Assembly (NCBI RefSeq): GCF_001968825.1
Contig: NZ_MIEU01000016.1
Coordinates: forward strand, 124,001 to 188,000
Direction of reading: 5' to 3'
Length of the DNA stretch: 64,000 nucleotides
Source: Tersicoccus sp. Bi-70
GTDB lineage: Bacteria; Actinomycetota; Actinomycetes; Actinomycetales; Micrococcaceae
Shown: positions 1 through 10,371 of the stretch, piece by piece
Position numbering within the stretch: the stretch's first letter is position 1
Layout of the letters: every line of letters starts with the position of its first letter
Translations under genes and position numbers: made by a program
Notes under the pieces: generated by a model
Databases searched by the model: none
Told to the model about the DNA's origin: nothing
Seen by the model: the letters and a program-made list of their open reading frames with translations, nothing else

Positions 1-22
1 TGTGCGGTCTCTCCGAACCGGA

Positions 23-847
23 CTAGCGGCCGGTGTCCGCGCGAGCGACGACGGCGCGGGCGTGCCGCAGGATCGGCTCGTCGATCATGGCGCCACGCCA
101 CGAGAACACCCCGGGCCGGTGCTCGGCCTCGGCGAGCAGCTCGCGGGCGTCGGCCACCTGCTGCTCGGACGGCGCGAAGGCCGCGCGAACGGCCGCCACC
201 TGGGCAGGGTGGATGCACGCCTTGGCAGCGAATCCGGTGGCGGCGGCGTCCTCGCATTCGTCGGTGAGCCCGGCCGTGTCCTCGATCGCGGTGTAGACGG
301 CGTCGATCGCGGCCTTGCCGTGGGCGCCCGCGGCGAGCAGCACGGTGGAGCGGACGTGCGTGGCGACGGCCCGGTACCGCCCGCCCGCGGTGCGGCTGCC
401 GGTGCCCCCGAGGGAGGCCACGAGGTCCTCGGCACCCCACATCAGGGCGACGACGTTCGGCTCGGCGGCGATGTCCGCGACGGCGAGCGCTCCGGCGGCG
501 GTCTCGATCAGGGCGATCACGTCGTGCCCCGCCAGGGCGCGCACCTGCGCGGTGGACTCCGTCTTGGCGAGCATGACCGTGCGGTAGGGCAGCTCGGCGA
601 GCGCGGCGACGTCGGCGTCGAAGTCCTCGGTGCCGGCGGCGTTCACCCGCACGACGGTGCGCGCCGGATCGAGGGGGTGCTCGGCCAAGTTGGCGCGGGC
701 GGTGTCCTTGTCGACCGGCGCGACGGCGTCCTCCAGGTCGAGGATCACCGCGTCCGCCCGGTCGGCGGCCTTGGCGAAGCGGTCCGTCCGGTCGGCGGGG
801 CAGAACAGCAGGGCGGGCCCGAGGGCGAAGGTCGAGGAGGTCGTCAC
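23..847 (-). CDS. CitE-like beta-hydroxyacyl-CoA lyase
   Basis: HpcH/HpaI aldolase / citrate-lyase-beta family protein, 274 aa. Visible family motifs are the N-terminal ALLFCPADRTDRFAKA, the DLEDAV segment, ALIETAAG and MWGAEDLVASLGG, which supply the Mg2+- and CoA-binding acidic residues. It is the last gene of the branched-chain acid operon. The mycobacterial counterpart in the same gene order (Rv2498c) is known to cleave HMG-CoA and citramalyl-CoA, so a role in the final step of leucine breakdown (acetyl-CoA plus acetoacetate) is inferred. I chose the GTG at 847 because translation further upstream gives a basic, proline-rich stretch unlike the family. This start overlaps by the ends with the upstream oxidoreductase, whose stop is at 858. 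Malyl- or citramalyl-CoA lyase activity is an alternative. Confidence 0.88.
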   Translation of the reverse strand: MTTSSTFALGPALLFCPADRTDRFAKAADRADAVILDLEDAVAPVDKDTARANLAEHPLDPARTVVRVNAAGTEDFDADVAALAELPYRTVMLAKTESTAQVRALAGHDVIALIETAAGALAVADIAAEPNVVALMWGAEDLVASLGGTGSRTAGGRYRAVATHVRSTVLLAAGAHGKAAIDAVYTAIEDTAGLTDECEDAAATGFAAKACIHPAQVAAVRAAFAPSEQQVADARELLAEAEHRPGVFSWRGAMIDEPILRHARAVVARADTGR

Positions 848-857
848 GACGTCGATG

Positions 858-1883
858 CTACGGGCCGGACGTGGGCGTCCGGTCGCCGGCGGGCTCGGCG
901 GCCGCCGCGCGTTCGGACGCCTGGTCGTCGGACGCCGCACCGGACGCCGCGCCGGACGCCTGCTCGTCGGCGATCACCACGACGTTGCCGATCGCGTGCC
1001 CGTCCTCGACGGCGGCGACGGCTTGTTCGGCCTGCGCGAGCGGCCACGTGCCGCTGACGACGGGGCTGAACACCCCCGCGGCGATGGCCTCGGCGATCGC
1101 GGTGAAGACGGCCGTCGTGCGCCGGCGCGTGACGCCGGAGCCGCCGAGTCCGGTGGCCAGCTGCGGTGCGGCACCGCTGCGGATCGCGCCCCGGTCGCGG
1201 ACCAGGGCGGCCGCCTCGCGCAGCACGTCCCCACCGACCAGGTCGATCACGCCGTCGACGCGTCCGTCGGTGGTCAGCTCGCGTACGCGGTCGGTCCATC
1301 CGTCGCCGGAGACGACGTGCACCGCGCCCAGGTCCTCGACGAGCTGCCGTTTGCCCGCGGACGCGACGCCGATCACGGTCAGCCCGCGGGCGACCCCGAT
1401 GGCGGAGGCCGCGGAGCCCACGCCGCCGCCGGCGCCGAGCACCAGCAGGATGGAGCCGGCGGCGAGGTCGAGCTCGTCCAGGGCGTCCCACGCGGTGCCG
1501 ACGGAGACGGGGATGCACGTGGCCTGCTCGGGCGACACTCCGTCCGGCCGGCGAGCGACGCTCTCGGCGGTGAGGAGCACGAGGTCGGCGAGGGTGCCGG
1601 TGCCGGCGGCCGCGGCGCCGAACACGGCGTCGCCGGGCGCCCAGCCCTCGACGCCGTCACCGACCGTGACGACGTCCCCCGCCGCCTCCCGGCCGATCGC
1701 CATGGGGAACCGGACGTCGAAGGCACCCTGGCGACCGCCGCTGCGCACCTTGACGTCGCCGGGGTTGACGCCGGAGGCGGCCATGCGGACGAGGAGCTGT
1801 CCGGGTCCGGGCACGGGTACCGGGACGTCGACGTGCGCCGTCACCTCGGGGCCGCCGTGAGCGGAGAACGCGAAGGCGTGCAT
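858..1883 (-). CDS. Zinc-free quinone oxidoreductase-like MDR enzyme
   Basis: Medium-chain dehydrogenase/reductase of the NADPH:quinone oxidoreductase type, 341 aa. The N-terminal GroES-like domain contains VRMAASGVNPGDVKVRSG. The Rossmann domain contains LVLGAGGGVGSAASAIGVARG, the NADPH loop of zeta-crystallin-like enzymes. No zinc-ligand cysteine cluster is visible. The ATG at 1883 overlaps the stop of the upstream MaoC gene as TGATG, so the two are translationally coupled. The C-terminus carries an extra alanine- and serine-rich tail. The gene sits between maoC and citE, a position empty in the comparable mycobacterial locus. It may reduce an enoyl-CoA or quinone intermediate, but the substrate is unknown. 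Confidence 0.85.
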   Translation of the reverse strand: MHAFAFSAHGGPEVTAHVDVPVPVPGPGQLLVRMAASGVNPGDVKVRSGGRQGAFDVRFPMAIGREAAGDVVTVGDGVEGWAPGDAVFGAAAAGTGTLADLVLLTAESVARRPDGVSPEQATCIPVSVGTAWDALDELDLAAGSILLVLGAGGGVGSAASAIGVARGLTVIGVASAGKRQLVEDLGAVHVVSGDGWTDRVRELTTDGRVDGVIDLVGGDVLREAAALVRDRGAIRSGAAPQLATGLGGSGVTRRRTTAVFTAIAEAIAAGVFSPVVSGTWPLAQAEQAVAAVEDGHAIGNVVVIADEQASGAASGAASDDQASERAAAAEPAGDRTPTSGP

Positions 1884-2461
1884 CAGGCCTTCGCCGACCC
1901 GGCGTTCTCGTGCCGCTGGTGGGCCTCCTCGCACCAGATCAGCACCGAGCGGGTCGCGACGGCCACCACGGCACCGGTCTGGTTGCGCGCGGTGTGCTTG
2001 AGCGTGACGATCCCCTGCCCGGGCCGGCTCTGCGAGAGCCGTTTGCCGACGACGACGGTCGACGCGTACAGGGTGTCGCCGTGGAAGACCGGGGCGGGGA
2101 ACTCGACCGCTTCGAAGCCGAGGTTGGCGACGATGGTGCCCTCCGTCAGCTGCGCCACCGACAGGCCGACCAGCAGCGAGAGGGTGAACATCGAGTTGAC
2201 CAGGCGCCGGCCGAACGGCTGGCTGGCGGCGAAGTGCTCGTCCAGGTGCAGCGACTGGCTGTTGCCCGAGAGCGTCGTGAAGAGGACGTCGTCGGCCTCG
2301 GTGATGGTGCGGCCGGGTCGGTGCTCATAGACCACCCCGGCCCGGTACTCCTCGAAGTACAGGCCGCGCTGCCGCACCGCCTCGGTGATGGGGATGGCCC
2401 CGGTCGGCAGGCGCCCGTCGTCGCGGGGGTCGGTGATGATCCGGTCCGTCGTCATGCTCAC
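1883..2461 (-). CDS. MaoC-family (R)-enoyl-CoA hydratase
   Basis: MaoC-like hot-dog fold dehydratase, 192 aa. The hydratase motif region LSGNSQSLHLDEHFA carries the catalytic Asp/His-type residues (N, H, D), followed by ASQPFGRRLVNSMF. The start is GTG at 2461, overlapping the preceding stop as GTGA; an ATG two codons later is possible. In the equivalent mycobacterial operon the homologue (Rv2499c) is proposed to hydrate methylglutaconyl-CoA to (R)-HMG-CoA ahead of the CitE-like lyase. The same role is inferred here from gene order and family. Confidence 0.86.
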   Translation of the reverse strand: MSMTTDRIITDPRDDGRLPTGAIPITEAVRQRGLYFEEYRAGVVYEHRPGRTITEADDVLFTTLSGNSQSLHLDEHFAASQPFGRRLVNSMFTLSLLVGLSVAQLTEGTIVANLGFEAVEFPAPVFHGDTLYASTVVVGKRLSQSRPGQGIVTLKHTARNQTGAVVAVATRSVLIWCEEAHQRHENAGSAKA

Positions 2462-3666
2462 TCCAGTCCCAGCGAGCGGGCGATGAGCATCTGCTGCACC
2501 TCCGTGGTCCCCTCGCCGATCTCCAGGATCTTGGAATCACGATAGTGCCGTGCGACGACGAACTCGTTGATGAAACCGTATCCGCCGAAGATCTGGGTCG
2601 CGTCGCGGGCGTTGTCCATGGCGGCCTCGCCCGCGACGATCTTGGCGATCGAGGCCTGCGTCTTGAACGGCTTGCCCGCCGTCATCCGGGCGGCCGCGTC
2701 CCGCCACGCGAGCCGGGCGGTGTGCACCCGCACCTGCATGCGGGCGATCTTGAAGGCGATCGCCTGGTGGTGGCCGATCGCCGAGCCGAAGGCCTGCCGC
2801 TCCTTCGCGTACCGGACGGAGGCGTCCAGGCAGCCCTGCGCGGCACCGGTGCCGAGCGCGGCGATGGCGATGCGGCCCTCGTCCAGCGTGTGCACGAAGT
2901 TGGCGTAGCCGCGGCCGCGCTCCCCGAGCAGGTTGGCCTCCGGCACCCGCACGTCGGTCAGGGTCAGCGGGTGGGTGTCGGAGGAGTTCCAGCCGACCTT
3001 GTCGTACGCCTTCTCGGCACGGAAGCCCTCGGTCGGCACCGGGACCAGCAGGGTGGAGATCTCCTTGCGTTCTCTGCCCTTCCGGTCCACTCCCGTCCCC
3101 GTGACCGCCGTGACCGTGACCAGCCGGGTGATGTCCGTGCCGGAGTTGGTGATGAACTCCTTGCTGCCGTTGATCACCCACTGCCCGTCCTCGAGCCGGG
3201 CCGTGGTGCGCGTACCGGACGCGTCGGAGCCGGCCTCCGGCTCGGTCAGCCCGAAGCCGGCAAGTGCACGGCCGGCGGCCAGGTCCGGCACCCACGCGGC
3301 CTTCTGCTCCTCGGTGCCGTAGTGCAGCAGCGGGGAGATGCCGAGCGACACACCCGCCTCGAGGGTGATGGCGATGGACTGGTCGACGCGGGCGAGCTCC
3401 TCGATGGCCACGCACAGGGCCGTGTGGTCTCCGCCCATGCCGCCGTACTCCTCCGGCACGGGCAGACCGAACAGGCCGAGCTCGCCCATCTGGGCGACCA
3501 CCTCGTACGGGAAGGTGTGCGCGGCGTCGTGGGTGACGGCGGCGGGCGCGACGACGGTCTGCGCGAAGTCCCGGACCATCGCGGCCAGGGCCGCCAGCTC
3601 CTCGCTCAGCCCGACGGTGCTCAGGTCCGTGTCGGCCTTGCCGGTGCTGTTCAGGACGTCAGTCAT
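2458..3666 (-). CDS. Branched/short-chain acyl-CoA dehydrogenase
   Basis: FAD-dependent acyl-CoA dehydrogenase, 402 aa, oxidising the acyl-CoA made by the branched-chain keto-acid dehydrogenase. Recognisable segments are [52 protein letters not shown] and [13 protein letters not shown]. The catalytic base is the canonical C-terminal glutamate in [11 protein letters not shown]. Isovaleryl-CoA dehydrogenases carry Gly or Ala there and use a different Glu, so an AcdH/FadE19-type enzyme of broad branched specificity fits better. The ATG at 3666 overlaps the upstream carboxylase stop by 8 bp. Reading further upstream adds only a proline- and arginine-rich shadow of that gene. Confidence 0.92.
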   Translation of the reverse strand: MTDVLNSTGKADTDLSTVGLSEELAALAAMVRDFAQTVVAPAAVTHDAAHTFPYEVVAQMGELGLFGLPVPEEYGGMGGDHTALCVAIEELARVDQSIAITLEAGVSLGISPLLHYGTEEQKAAWVPDLAAGRALAGFGLTEPEAGSDASGTRTTARLEDGQWVINGSKEFITNSGTDITRLVTVTAVTGTGVDRKGRERKEISTLLVPVPTEGFRAEKAYDKVGWNSSDTHPLTLTDVRVPEANLLGERGRGYANFVHTLDEGRIAIAALGTGAAQGCLDASVRYAKERQAFGSAIGHHQAIAFKIARMQVRVHTARLAWRDAAARMTAGKPFKTQASIAKIVAGEAAMDNARDATQIFGGYGFINEFVVARHYRDSKILEIGEGTTEVQQMLIARSLGLE

Positions 3667-5971
3667 CAGAGTTCTCCTCGTGCGGGGTGGTCTCGGAGTG
3701 GGTGTCGCCGGACGTGCCGGCCGGTGTGGCGGCGGGTGTGATGGCCGCTGCGACGTCGGCGAGGACCGTGCCGGCGGCGACACGGTCACCCACCGCGACG
3801 TGCACGGCGACGACGCCGTCGACGGGCGCGGTGAGGGTGTGCTCCATCTTCATGGCCTCGACGATCACGAGCGGGGCACCGACGTCGACGGTGGCCCCGG
3901 CCTCGGCGAGGACGGCCACGACGGTGCCGGGCATCGGGCTGCGCACCTCCGGGTCGGCGCCGGTGGCCGCGCGTACCGCCCGGGCCCGCGCGGCGGCCAG
4001 GGCGGCGCCCCGGTCGATGCGGTGCAGGGTGACGGTGTGCGGGGTGGACGTGTGCGGAGTGGACGACGCGTCGCCGTCCGTGCCCCCGTGGGCGTACACG
4101 GCATCCCCGGCGTCGAGCACGCGCCACGGGCCGGTGGGCGTGATGGGATCCCCGTCGACCAACACGACGGACCCGGCCCCGGGAGAGGCCTGCGTGACGG
4201 CGACGACGCGGTCGTTGCCGTCACCGTCACGCAGGCGCAGGCGGTCGACCCGACCACCGAGCCGGAACCCGGCGGCGCGGGACCAGGCCCCTGCCGCCGT
4301 CGTCTCCGGCGTTCCCCCCAGCGTGCGGGACCGGGACGGCCCGGCACCGGAGAACACGTCGCCGTCGGAAGACTCGTGGCCGTCCCCCGTCCCATGGTTC
4401 AGTGCGGCGCCGTCCGCCGAGCGCGCGTGCGCGGCCTGATCATCGGACCGGTCCGCGAGCAGGGCGACGGCGATACCGGCGACGTCGGCGTCGCCCGGAC
4501 GCCAGCCGGTCAGCTGCTCCAGGCTCCGGTCGATCAGACCGGTGTCCAGGTCGCCGGCCCGCACCGCCGGATGGGCGATCAGCGCCTGGAGGGCGTCGAC
4601 GTTGGTGCCCACCCCGAACACCACCGTGCCGGCGAGCGCGGCGGCGAGCCGGTCGAGGGCCTGCCCGCGGTCGGCCCCGTGGGCGATGATCTTGGCGAGC
4701 ATCGGGTCGTAGTCGGTGCCGACGACGGTGCCGGGCAGCAGGGAACTGTCGACCCGGACGCCCGGCCCGGTGGGCTCGTTCAGGGCGAGCACGGTGCCCG
4801 CGGTGGGCAGGAACCCCGCGGCGGGGTCCTCCGCGTAGAGCCGGGCCTCGACGGCATGGCCGGTGAGGGTGACGTCGTCCTGCCCGATCCGCAGCGGATG
4901 CCCGGCGGCGATGCGCACCTGCTCCTCGACCAGGTCCAGCCCGGTGATCATCTCGGTGATCGGGTGCTCGACCTGCAGCCGGGTGTTCATCTCGAGGAAG
5001 TGGAACCGGTCGGGTTCGTCGGCGGAGACGATGAACTCGACCGTGCCCGCCCCGCGGTAGTCCACGCTCGCGGCGGCCCGGCAAGCGGCGGCGCCGAGCT
5101 CGGCCCGGGTCGCGGCCGAGATGAGCGGCGACGGCGCCTCCTCGATCACCTTCTGGTGGCGCCGCTGCAGGGAGCACTCGCGCTCCCCCAGGTGCAGCAC
5201 CGTGCCGTGCTCGTCGGCGAGGACCTGCACCTCGATGTGCCGCGGGGAGGTGATGAGCCGTTCGAGCAGCAGGGTGTCGTCCCCGAAGGCCGCGGCGGCG
5301 GTCCGGCGGGCCGTGGCCAGCGCCGCGGGAAGCGCGGTGGCCTCCGTGACGGCGACCATGCCCTTGCCGCCGCCACCGGCCGAGGGCTTGACCAGCAGCG
5401 GGTAGCCGATGCGGTCCGCCGCGGCGAGCAGACGTCCGTCGCGGTCGCCGTCGCCGTCGTCGGTGTGCGCCTCCGCGGCGAGATCCGTGTCGTCGACGCC
5501 GGGCACGACGGGAACGCCGTGCGCGGCGACGTGCGCCTTCGCCCGGATCTTGTCGGCCATCGTCTCCAGGGCCCGCTTGCCGGGGCCGATCAGCACGATG
5601 CCGGCGCGCTCGCACGCGTCGGCGAGCTCGGGGTTCTCGGAGAGGAACCCGTAGCCGGGGTGGATCGCCTCGGCGCCGGTGTCCTTCGCCGCACGGATGA
5701 CGGCGTCGACGTCGAGGTAGCTCAGCCGGGCGGCCGCGGGCCCGATCAGGACGGCCCGGTCGGCCTCGCGCACGTGCCGGGCGTCGGCGTCGGCCTCGCT
5801 GTAGACGGCGACGGCCTCGATGCCGAGCCGGTGCAGGGTGGCGATGACGCGGCAGGCGATCTCGCCGCGGTTGGCGACGAGCACGGTCGAGAAGAGCCGC
5901 TCGGTGGAGGACTCGGCCGCCGCGAGCTCGGCAGTGGCAGTGGCAGGGAATCGGGTGGTCAATGGGCTCAC
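3659..5971 (-). CDS. accA1: Acyl-CoA carboxylase alpha chain (biotin carboxylase + BCCP)
   Basis: Biotin-dependent carboxylase alpha subunit, 770 aa. The biotin carboxylase domain starts near residue 30 with [17 protein letters not shown]. The ATP-grasp loop [14 protein letters not shown] and the [15 protein letters not shown] core follow. The C-terminal biotinyl domain carries EAMKMEHTL, where the middle Lys is biotinylated. A Gly/Asp/Ser-rich linker of about 200 residues separates the two and makes the protein longer than the usual 650-670 aa. The start is GTG at 5971, overlapping the accD stop as GTGA. Context argues for 3-methylcrotonyl-CoA carboxylase of leucine breakdown; propionyl- or geranyl-CoA carboxylase is an alternative. 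Confidence 0.93.
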   Translation of the reverse strand: MSPLTTRFPATATAELAAAESSTERLFSTVLVANRGEIACRVIATLHRLGIEAVAVYSEADADARHVREADRAVLIGPAAARLSYLDVDAVIRAAKDTGAEAIHPGYGFLSENPELADACERAGIVLIGPGKRALETMADKIRAKAHVAAHGVPVVPGVDDTDLAAEAHTDDGDGDRDGRLLAAADRIGYPLLVKPSAGGGGKGMVAVTEATALPAALATARRTAAAAFGDDTLLLERLITSPRHIEVQVLADEHGTVLHLGERECSLQRRHQKVIEEAPSPLISAATRAELGAAACRAAASVDYRGAGTVEFIVSADEPDRFHFLEMNTRLQVEHPITEMITGLDLVEEQVRIAAGHPLRIGQDDVTLTGHAVEARLYAEDPAAGFLPTAGTVLALNEPTGPGVRVDSSLLPGTVVGTDYDPMLAKIIAHGADRGQALDRLAAALAGTVVFGVGTNVDALQALIAHPAVRAGDLDTGLIDRSLEQLTGWRPGDADVAGIAVALLADRSDDQAAHARSADGAALNHGTGDGHESSDGDVFSGAGPSRSRTLGGTPETTAAGAWSRAAGFRLGGRVDRLRLRDGDGNDRVVAVTQASPGAGSVVLVDGDPITPTGPWRVLDAGDAVYAHGGTDGDASSTPHTSTPHTVTLHRIDRGAALAAARARAVRAATGADPEVRSPMPGTVVAVLAEAGATVDVGAPLVIVEAMKMEHTLTAPVDGVVAVHVAVGDRVAAGTVLADVAAAITPAATPAGTSGDTHSETTPHEENSDD

Positions 5972-7587
5972 ATCCGGAACAGGCCGAAGCGGTGGTCGTC
6001 GGGCAGCGGGGTCCGGCTGACGACGTCGAGCGCGAGACCGAGCACGGTGCGGGTGTCGGCCGGGTCGATCACGCCGTCGTCCCACAGTCGGGCAGTCGAG
6101 TACCAGGGGCTGCCCTGCTGCTCGTACTGCTCGATCACCGGCTCGGTCAGGGCCCGCTCGTCCTCGGCGGTGAACTCCTGGCCCGCGGCGGCGGCGGCGT
6201 CGCGGCGCACCGTGGCCAGCACGGACGCGGCCTGCGCAGAGCCCATCACCGAGATCCGGGCGTTCGGCCACATCCACAGGAATCGCGGCCCGTAGGCCCG
6301 GCCGCACATCGAGTAGTTGCCGGCCCCGAAGGAGCCGCCGATGATCACGGTCAGCTTCGGCACGCGGCAGGTGGCGACGGCGGTGACCATCTTGGCGCCG
6401 TGCTTGGCGATGCCGCCGGCCTCCGCGTCCGCGCCGACCATGAAGCCGGTGATGTTCTGCAGGAAGATCAGCGGAATGCCGCGCTGGTCGCACAGCTCGA
6501 TGAAGTGGGCGCCCTTCATCGCCGACTCGCTGAACAACACGCCGTTGTTGGCGACGATGCCCACCGGGTGGCCGTGCAGGTGCGCGAACCCGGTGACGAG
6601 GGTGGAGCCGTAGTCGCGCTTGAACTCGCTGAACGCGCTGCCGTCGACCAGCCGGGCGATCACCTCGCGCACGTCGTACGGCATGGTCGTGTCCGCGGCG
6701 ACGACGGCGGTCAGGGTCCCGGGGTCGACGGCGGGTTCGACCGGTTCCCGCACGGTCCACGCCGGGGAGGGCGGGTCCGGCAGGGTGGCGACGATGTCGC
6801 GCAGGATCTGCAGGGCGTGGGTGTCGTCGTCGGCGAGGTGGTCCGCCACCCCGGACGTGCTCGTGTGCAGGCGACCGCCGCCGAGCTGCTCCGCGGTGAT
6901 GTCCTCGCCGATCGCGGCCTTCACCAGTGGCGGCCCGCCGAGGAAGATGGTGCCCTGCTCGGCGACGATGACGGTCTCGTCGCTCATCGCCGGCACGTAG
7001 GCACCGCCCGCGGTGCAGGAGCCGAGGACGGCCGAGAGCTGCGGGATCCGCGCGGCGGAGAGGTTGGCCTGGTTGTAGAAGATCCGGCCGAAGTGCTCCC
7101 GGTCGGGGAACACCTCGTCCTGCAGCGGCAGGAACGCGCCACCGGAATCGACGAGGTACAGGCAGGGCAGCCGGTTCTCCAGCGCCACCTGCTGGGCGCG
7201 CAGATGCTTGGTCACCGTCATCGGGTAGTAGGTGCCGCCCTTGACGGTCGCGTCGTTGCACACGACCATCACCGGCCGCCCGGCGACCAGCCCGATGCCG
7301 GTGATCAGGCCGGCGCCGGGGCACGCGTCGTCGTACATCCCGGTCGCGGCCAGCGGCGAGAGCTCGAGGAAGGGGCTGCCCTCGTCGAGCAGCTGCTCGA
7401 CCCGTTCCCGGGGCAGCAGCTTGCCGCGGTCCCGGTGCCGCTTCCGGGCGGCCGCGGAGCCCCCGAGTGCCGCGGCCCCGAGCCGACGGCGCAGTTCCGC
7501 CGCGAGCTCGGCGTGCGCGGCGGTGCGCCGGGCGAGGACCGGGTCGGCCGGGTGAGCGGCGTCGAGGGTGCTGGTCAGGGTGTCCAT
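5968..7587 (-). CDS. accD1: Acyl-CoA carboxylase beta chain (carboxyltransferase)
   Basis: Carboxyltransferase subunit, 539 aa, partner of the alpha chain immediately downstream. N-terminal motifs are [20 protein letters not shown] and [20 protein letters not shown]. The oxyanion-hole regions [17 protein letters not shown] and [20 protein letters not shown] are present. The latter with [15 protein letters not shown] is typical of methylcrotonyl-CoA carboxyltransferases (MccB/AccD1). The ATG lies 10 nt after the E2 stop, so both subunits follow bkdC in one message. Confidence 0.94.
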   Translation of the reverse strand: MDTLTSTLDAAHPADPVLARRTAAHAELAAELRRRLGAAALGGSAAARKRHRDRGKLLPRERVEQLLDEGSPFLELSPLAATGMYDDACPGAGLITGIGLVAGRPVMVVCNDATVKGGTYYPMTVTKHLRAQQVALENRLPCLYLVDSGGAFLPLQDEVFPDREHFGRIFYNQANLSAARIPQLSAVLGSCTAGGAYVPAMSDETVIVAEQGTIFLGGPPLVKAAIGEDITAEQLGGGRLHTSTSGVADHLADDDTHALQILRDIVATLPDPPSPAWTVREPVEPAVDPGTLTAVVAADTTMPYDVREVIARLVDGSAFSEFKRDYGSTLVTGFAHLHGHPVGIVANNGVLFSESAMKGAHFIELCDQRGIPLIFLQNITGFMVGADAEAGGIAKHGAKMVTAVATCRVPKLTVIIGGSFGAGNYSMCGRAYGPRFLWMWPNARISVMGSAQAASVLATVRRDAAAAAGQEFTAEDERALTEPVIEQYEQQGSPWYSTARLWDDGVIDPADTRTVLGLALDVVSRTPLPDDHRFGLFRM

Positions 7588-7597
7588 GGGCGCCCGG

Positions 7598-9328
7598 TCA
7601 GATCAGCGTCAGCGTGACGCCGGGAGCGCGCAGGACGGCGCCGACGTCGGCGAGGAACCGGGAACCGGCCTCCCCGTCGACGAGCCGGTGGTCGAAGGAC
7701 AGGCTCAGGGTCATGACGTCGCGCAGGGCGATCTGTCCCTGGTACTCCCACGGCGTGCGGCGGACCTGCCCGGTGGCGAGGATGCCCGCCTCTCCCGGGT
7801 TGAGGATCGGCGTACCCGCGTCCACGCCGAACACGCCGACGTTGGAGAGGGTGAACGTGCCCCCGCTCAGGGCCGCGGGCGTCGTCCGGCCGTCGCGCGC
7901 GGCGCTCGTGAGGTCGCGCAGCGCACCGGTGAGGGTCCGCAGGTCCAGGCCGTCGGCGTCCTTGATGTTCGGCACGACGAGCCCGCGCGGCGTCGCAGCG
8001 GCGATGCCGAGGTTGACGTAGCCGAACCGCACGATCTCCCCCGCGGCCTCGTCCCAGCGGGAGTTGAGCTCGGGGTGCCGCCGCAGGGCGACCAGGACGG
8101 CCTTGCTGACCAGCGCCGTCATCGTCGGCCGGTCCTCGGCCCACGCCCGGTCGGCGCGCAGCGACGCCAGCAGGGCCACGCTCTCCGTCACGTCGACCGT
8201 GAGGAACTCGGTGACGTGCGGCGCGGTGAAGGCACTCGTGACCATCGCGGCCGCGGTGTGCTTGCGCACGCCGCGGATGGGTTCGCGGGTCTCACGCGCC
8301 CCGGCCTCGCGAATGCCGATTCCACCGACGGGCGACAATGCGCCCGACACGGAGACCGGCGCGGCTGCCGATGGCGCGGCCGGTGCCGCCGGAGGAGCGG
8401 ACGGGGTGGCGACGGGCGTTGCCGTCCCCGCGCGGGAGGCGGTCGTGACGTCGTCCCGGGTGACCAGGCCGCCGCGGCCGGTACCGGTCAGCGACTCGAG
8501 GTCGACGCCGAGGTCCCGCGCGAGCTTGCGGACGATGGGGGTGCTGTGGCGCCGTTCGCGGTGGCCGTCGTGGCCGGCAAGTGCAGTACCGTCCTGCCCC
8601 GGTCGCGGCAGGTCGGGGGCGCCCGGCAGCGGGGGGATCTCGGGCCCTCCCGGCAGCGGCGGGACCTCCGGGCCGTTCGGTGCGAGCGGCTCGTCGGGCC
8701 GGCCGGGCAGTGGCGGGACCTCCGGCCCGCCCGGGCGCAGCGGTTCGTCCGGCGTCTCCGGGCTCGTCGGCGCGTCCGGCGTGTGGCCGGGCAGCGGAAC
8801 GCCGGGTTCCTCCGGCCGCCGGCCGGGATCGGGCTGCCCGGTGTCGGGCTGATCGGTGTCGGGCTGGTCGGGATCGCGCGGCACCCGCGGCACGTCCGGC
8901 ACGCCGGGCTGGCCGGGCTCGTCATCGGGTGCCCCGGTCGACCCGTTCGCCACCCCGGCGAGCGCGACGTTCCCGCGGCGGCGCCGGGCGGGCCGACCGG
9001 TCCCGGCGGGCGCAGCCCCGTAGCCGACCAGGGTCGGCTCGCGACGCGCCGATCCGGTCCCCGCACCGTCCGAGCCCGCGCCGTCGGCGGTGGGCACGTC
9101 GATGGCGAGGATCGGGGTGCCGACGTCGACGGTCGCGCCCTCGGCCTGCAGCAGGCGCTCGACGACGCCGTCCCACGGGCTGGGCAGCTGGACGACGGCC
9201 TTCGCGGTCTCGACCTCAGCGATCACCTGGTTCAGGCTCACGCTCTGCCCCTCGGCGACCTTCCAGCTGACGATCTCGGACTCGGTCAGGCCCTCGCCGA
9301 GGTCCGGCAGCGCGAATTCACGGATCAC
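7598..9328 (-). CDS. bkdC: Branched-chain 2-oxo acid dehydrogenase E2 (acyltransferase)
   Basis: Dihydrolipoyl acyltransferase core of the BCKDH complex, 576 aa. One lipoyl domain (residues 1-76) has the lipoylated Lys43 in EVETAKA. A long linker (about 76-262) contains proline-rich tandem units ([25 protein letters not shown]). The E3/E1-binding domain lies at about 264-298 ([18 protein letters not shown]), and the catalytic domain ends with [11 protein letters not shown], the HxxxDG active site near residue 547. The start is GTG, overlapping the E1-beta stop as GTGA. No E3 (lipoamide dehydrogenase) is encoded in the window, so it must be shared from elsewhere. Confidence 0.95.
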   Translation of the reverse strand: MIREFALPDLGEGLTESEIVSWKVAEGQSVSLNQVIAEVETAKAVVQLPSPWDGVVERLLQAEGATVDVGTPILAIDVPTADGAGSDGAGTGSARREPTLVGYGAAPAGTGRPARRRRGNVALAGVANGSTGAPDDEPGQPGVPDVPRVPRDPDQPDTDQPDTGQPDPGRRPEEPGVPLPGHTPDAPTSPETPDEPLRPGGPEVPPLPGRPDEPLAPNGPEVPPLPGGPEIPPLPGAPDLPRPGQDGTALAGHDGHRERRHSTPIVRKLARDLGVDLESLTGTGRGGLVTRDDVTTASRAGTATPVATPSAPPAAPAAPSAAAPVSVSGALSPVGGIGIREAGARETREPIRGVRKHTAAAMVTSAFTAPHVTEFLTVDVTESVALLASLRADRAWAEDRPTMTALVSKAVLVALRRHPELNSRWDEAAGEIVRFGYVNLGIAAATPRGLVVPNIKDADGLDLRTLTGALRDLTSAARDGRTTPAALSGGTFTLSNVGVFGVDAGTPILNPGEAGILATGQVRRTPWEYQGQIALRDVMTLSLSFDHRLVDGEAGSRFLADVGAVLRAPGVTLTLI

Positions 9329-10371
9329 GAGGCAGCTCCGATCAGGGAGGAGGTCGACGAGCCGGCGAGCGCGTCGAAACGGGACCCGGTCTGGGAGTTG
9401 TCGCGGCCGACGAGCCGGTCGACGGCGTCGAGGATGCGGTCCAGGTCGGGCAGGTGGTGGTCCTCGAGCCGGGCCGGCGGGTACGGGATGTCGAACCCGG
9501 TGACCCGTTCGGGCGGCGCCTGCAGCGAGTAGAAGCAGCGGGTGGTGAGGATCGCGACGATCTCCGCGCCGAGGCCGCCGAACTCGCCGGCCTCATGGGT
9601 GACGAGCAGCCGGCCCGTCTTCCGCACCGACGCCTCCAGGGTCGCCAGGTCGAGGGGGTAGAGCGAGCGCAGGTCGACGACCTCGAGGTCGATGCCCTCG
9701 TCCTCGGCCGCCGTGGCCGCGTCCAGCGCGGTGGCGACGAGCGGACCGTAGGCGATCACGGTGGCATCGGTCCCGGGTCGCACGACCGCGGCCCGGGTCA
9801 GGTCGAGCTGCCGCGTGTCGTCGACCTCGCCCTTGCCCCAATAGCGGCGCTTGGGCTCGAGGAAGACGACCGGGTCGTCCGAGGCGATCGCGGCACGCAG
9901 GGTGCTGTACGCCTCCTGCGGGGTGGACGCGCTGACCACCCGGAGTCCCGCCGTGTGGGCGAAGTAGGCCTCGGGGGACTCCGAGTGGTGTTCCGGGGAG
10001 CCGATGCCGCCGCCGAACGGGATGCGGATGGTCACCGGCAGGCTGACGGCACCGCGGGTGCGGTAGTGCAGCTTGGCCAGGTTGGAGACGATCTGGTCGA
10101 ACGCGGGATAGACGAACCCGTCGAACTGGATCTCGACCACGGGACGAAAGCCACGCATCGCGAGCCCGATCGCGGTGCCGACGATGCCGGACTCCGCGAG
10201 CGGGGTGTCCATCACGCGGTGCTTGCCGAAACGAGCCTGCAGCCCGTCGGTGATCCGGAAGACACCGCCGAGCGCGCCGATGTCCTCCCCCATCAGGACG
10301 GTCTTCGCGTCCCGGTCCAGCTCGGCGGCGAGGGCAGCGTTCAGTGCCCCCGCCATGGTCATGGTGCTCAT
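9325..10371 (-). CDS. bkdB: Branched-chain 2-oxo acid dehydrogenase E1 beta
   Basis: Beta subunit of the TPP-dependent E1 component, 348 aa. The N-terminus MTMAGALNAALAAELDRD and motifs MGEDIGALGGVFRIT, ESGIVGTAIGLAMRG and PFGGGIGSPEHHSESPEAYF are characteristic. The C-terminal transketolase-like domain contains ATVIAYGPLVATALDAA and LLVTHEAGEFGGLGAEI. The ATG overlaps the E1-alpha stop as ATGA. Together with bkdA it decarboxylates the keto acids of valine, leucine and isoleucine and passes the acyl group to BkdC. Confidence 0.95.
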   Translation of the reverse strand: MSTMTMAGALNAALAAELDRDAKTVLMGEDIGALGGVFRITDGLQARFGKHRVMDTPLAESGIVGTAIGLAMRGFRPVVEIQFDGFVYPAFDQIVSNLAKLHYRTRGAVSLPVTIRIPFGGGIGSPEHHSESPEAYFAHTAGLRVVSASTPQEAYSTLRAAIASDDPVVFLEPKRRYWGKGEVDDTRQLDLTRAAVVRPGTDATVIAYGPLVATALDAATAAEDEGIDLEVVDLRSLYPLDLATLEASVRKTGRLLVTHEAGEFGGLGAEIVAILTTRCFYSLQAPPERVTGFDIPYPPARLEDHHLPDLDRILDAVDRLVGRDNSQTGSRFDALAGSSTSSLIGAAS

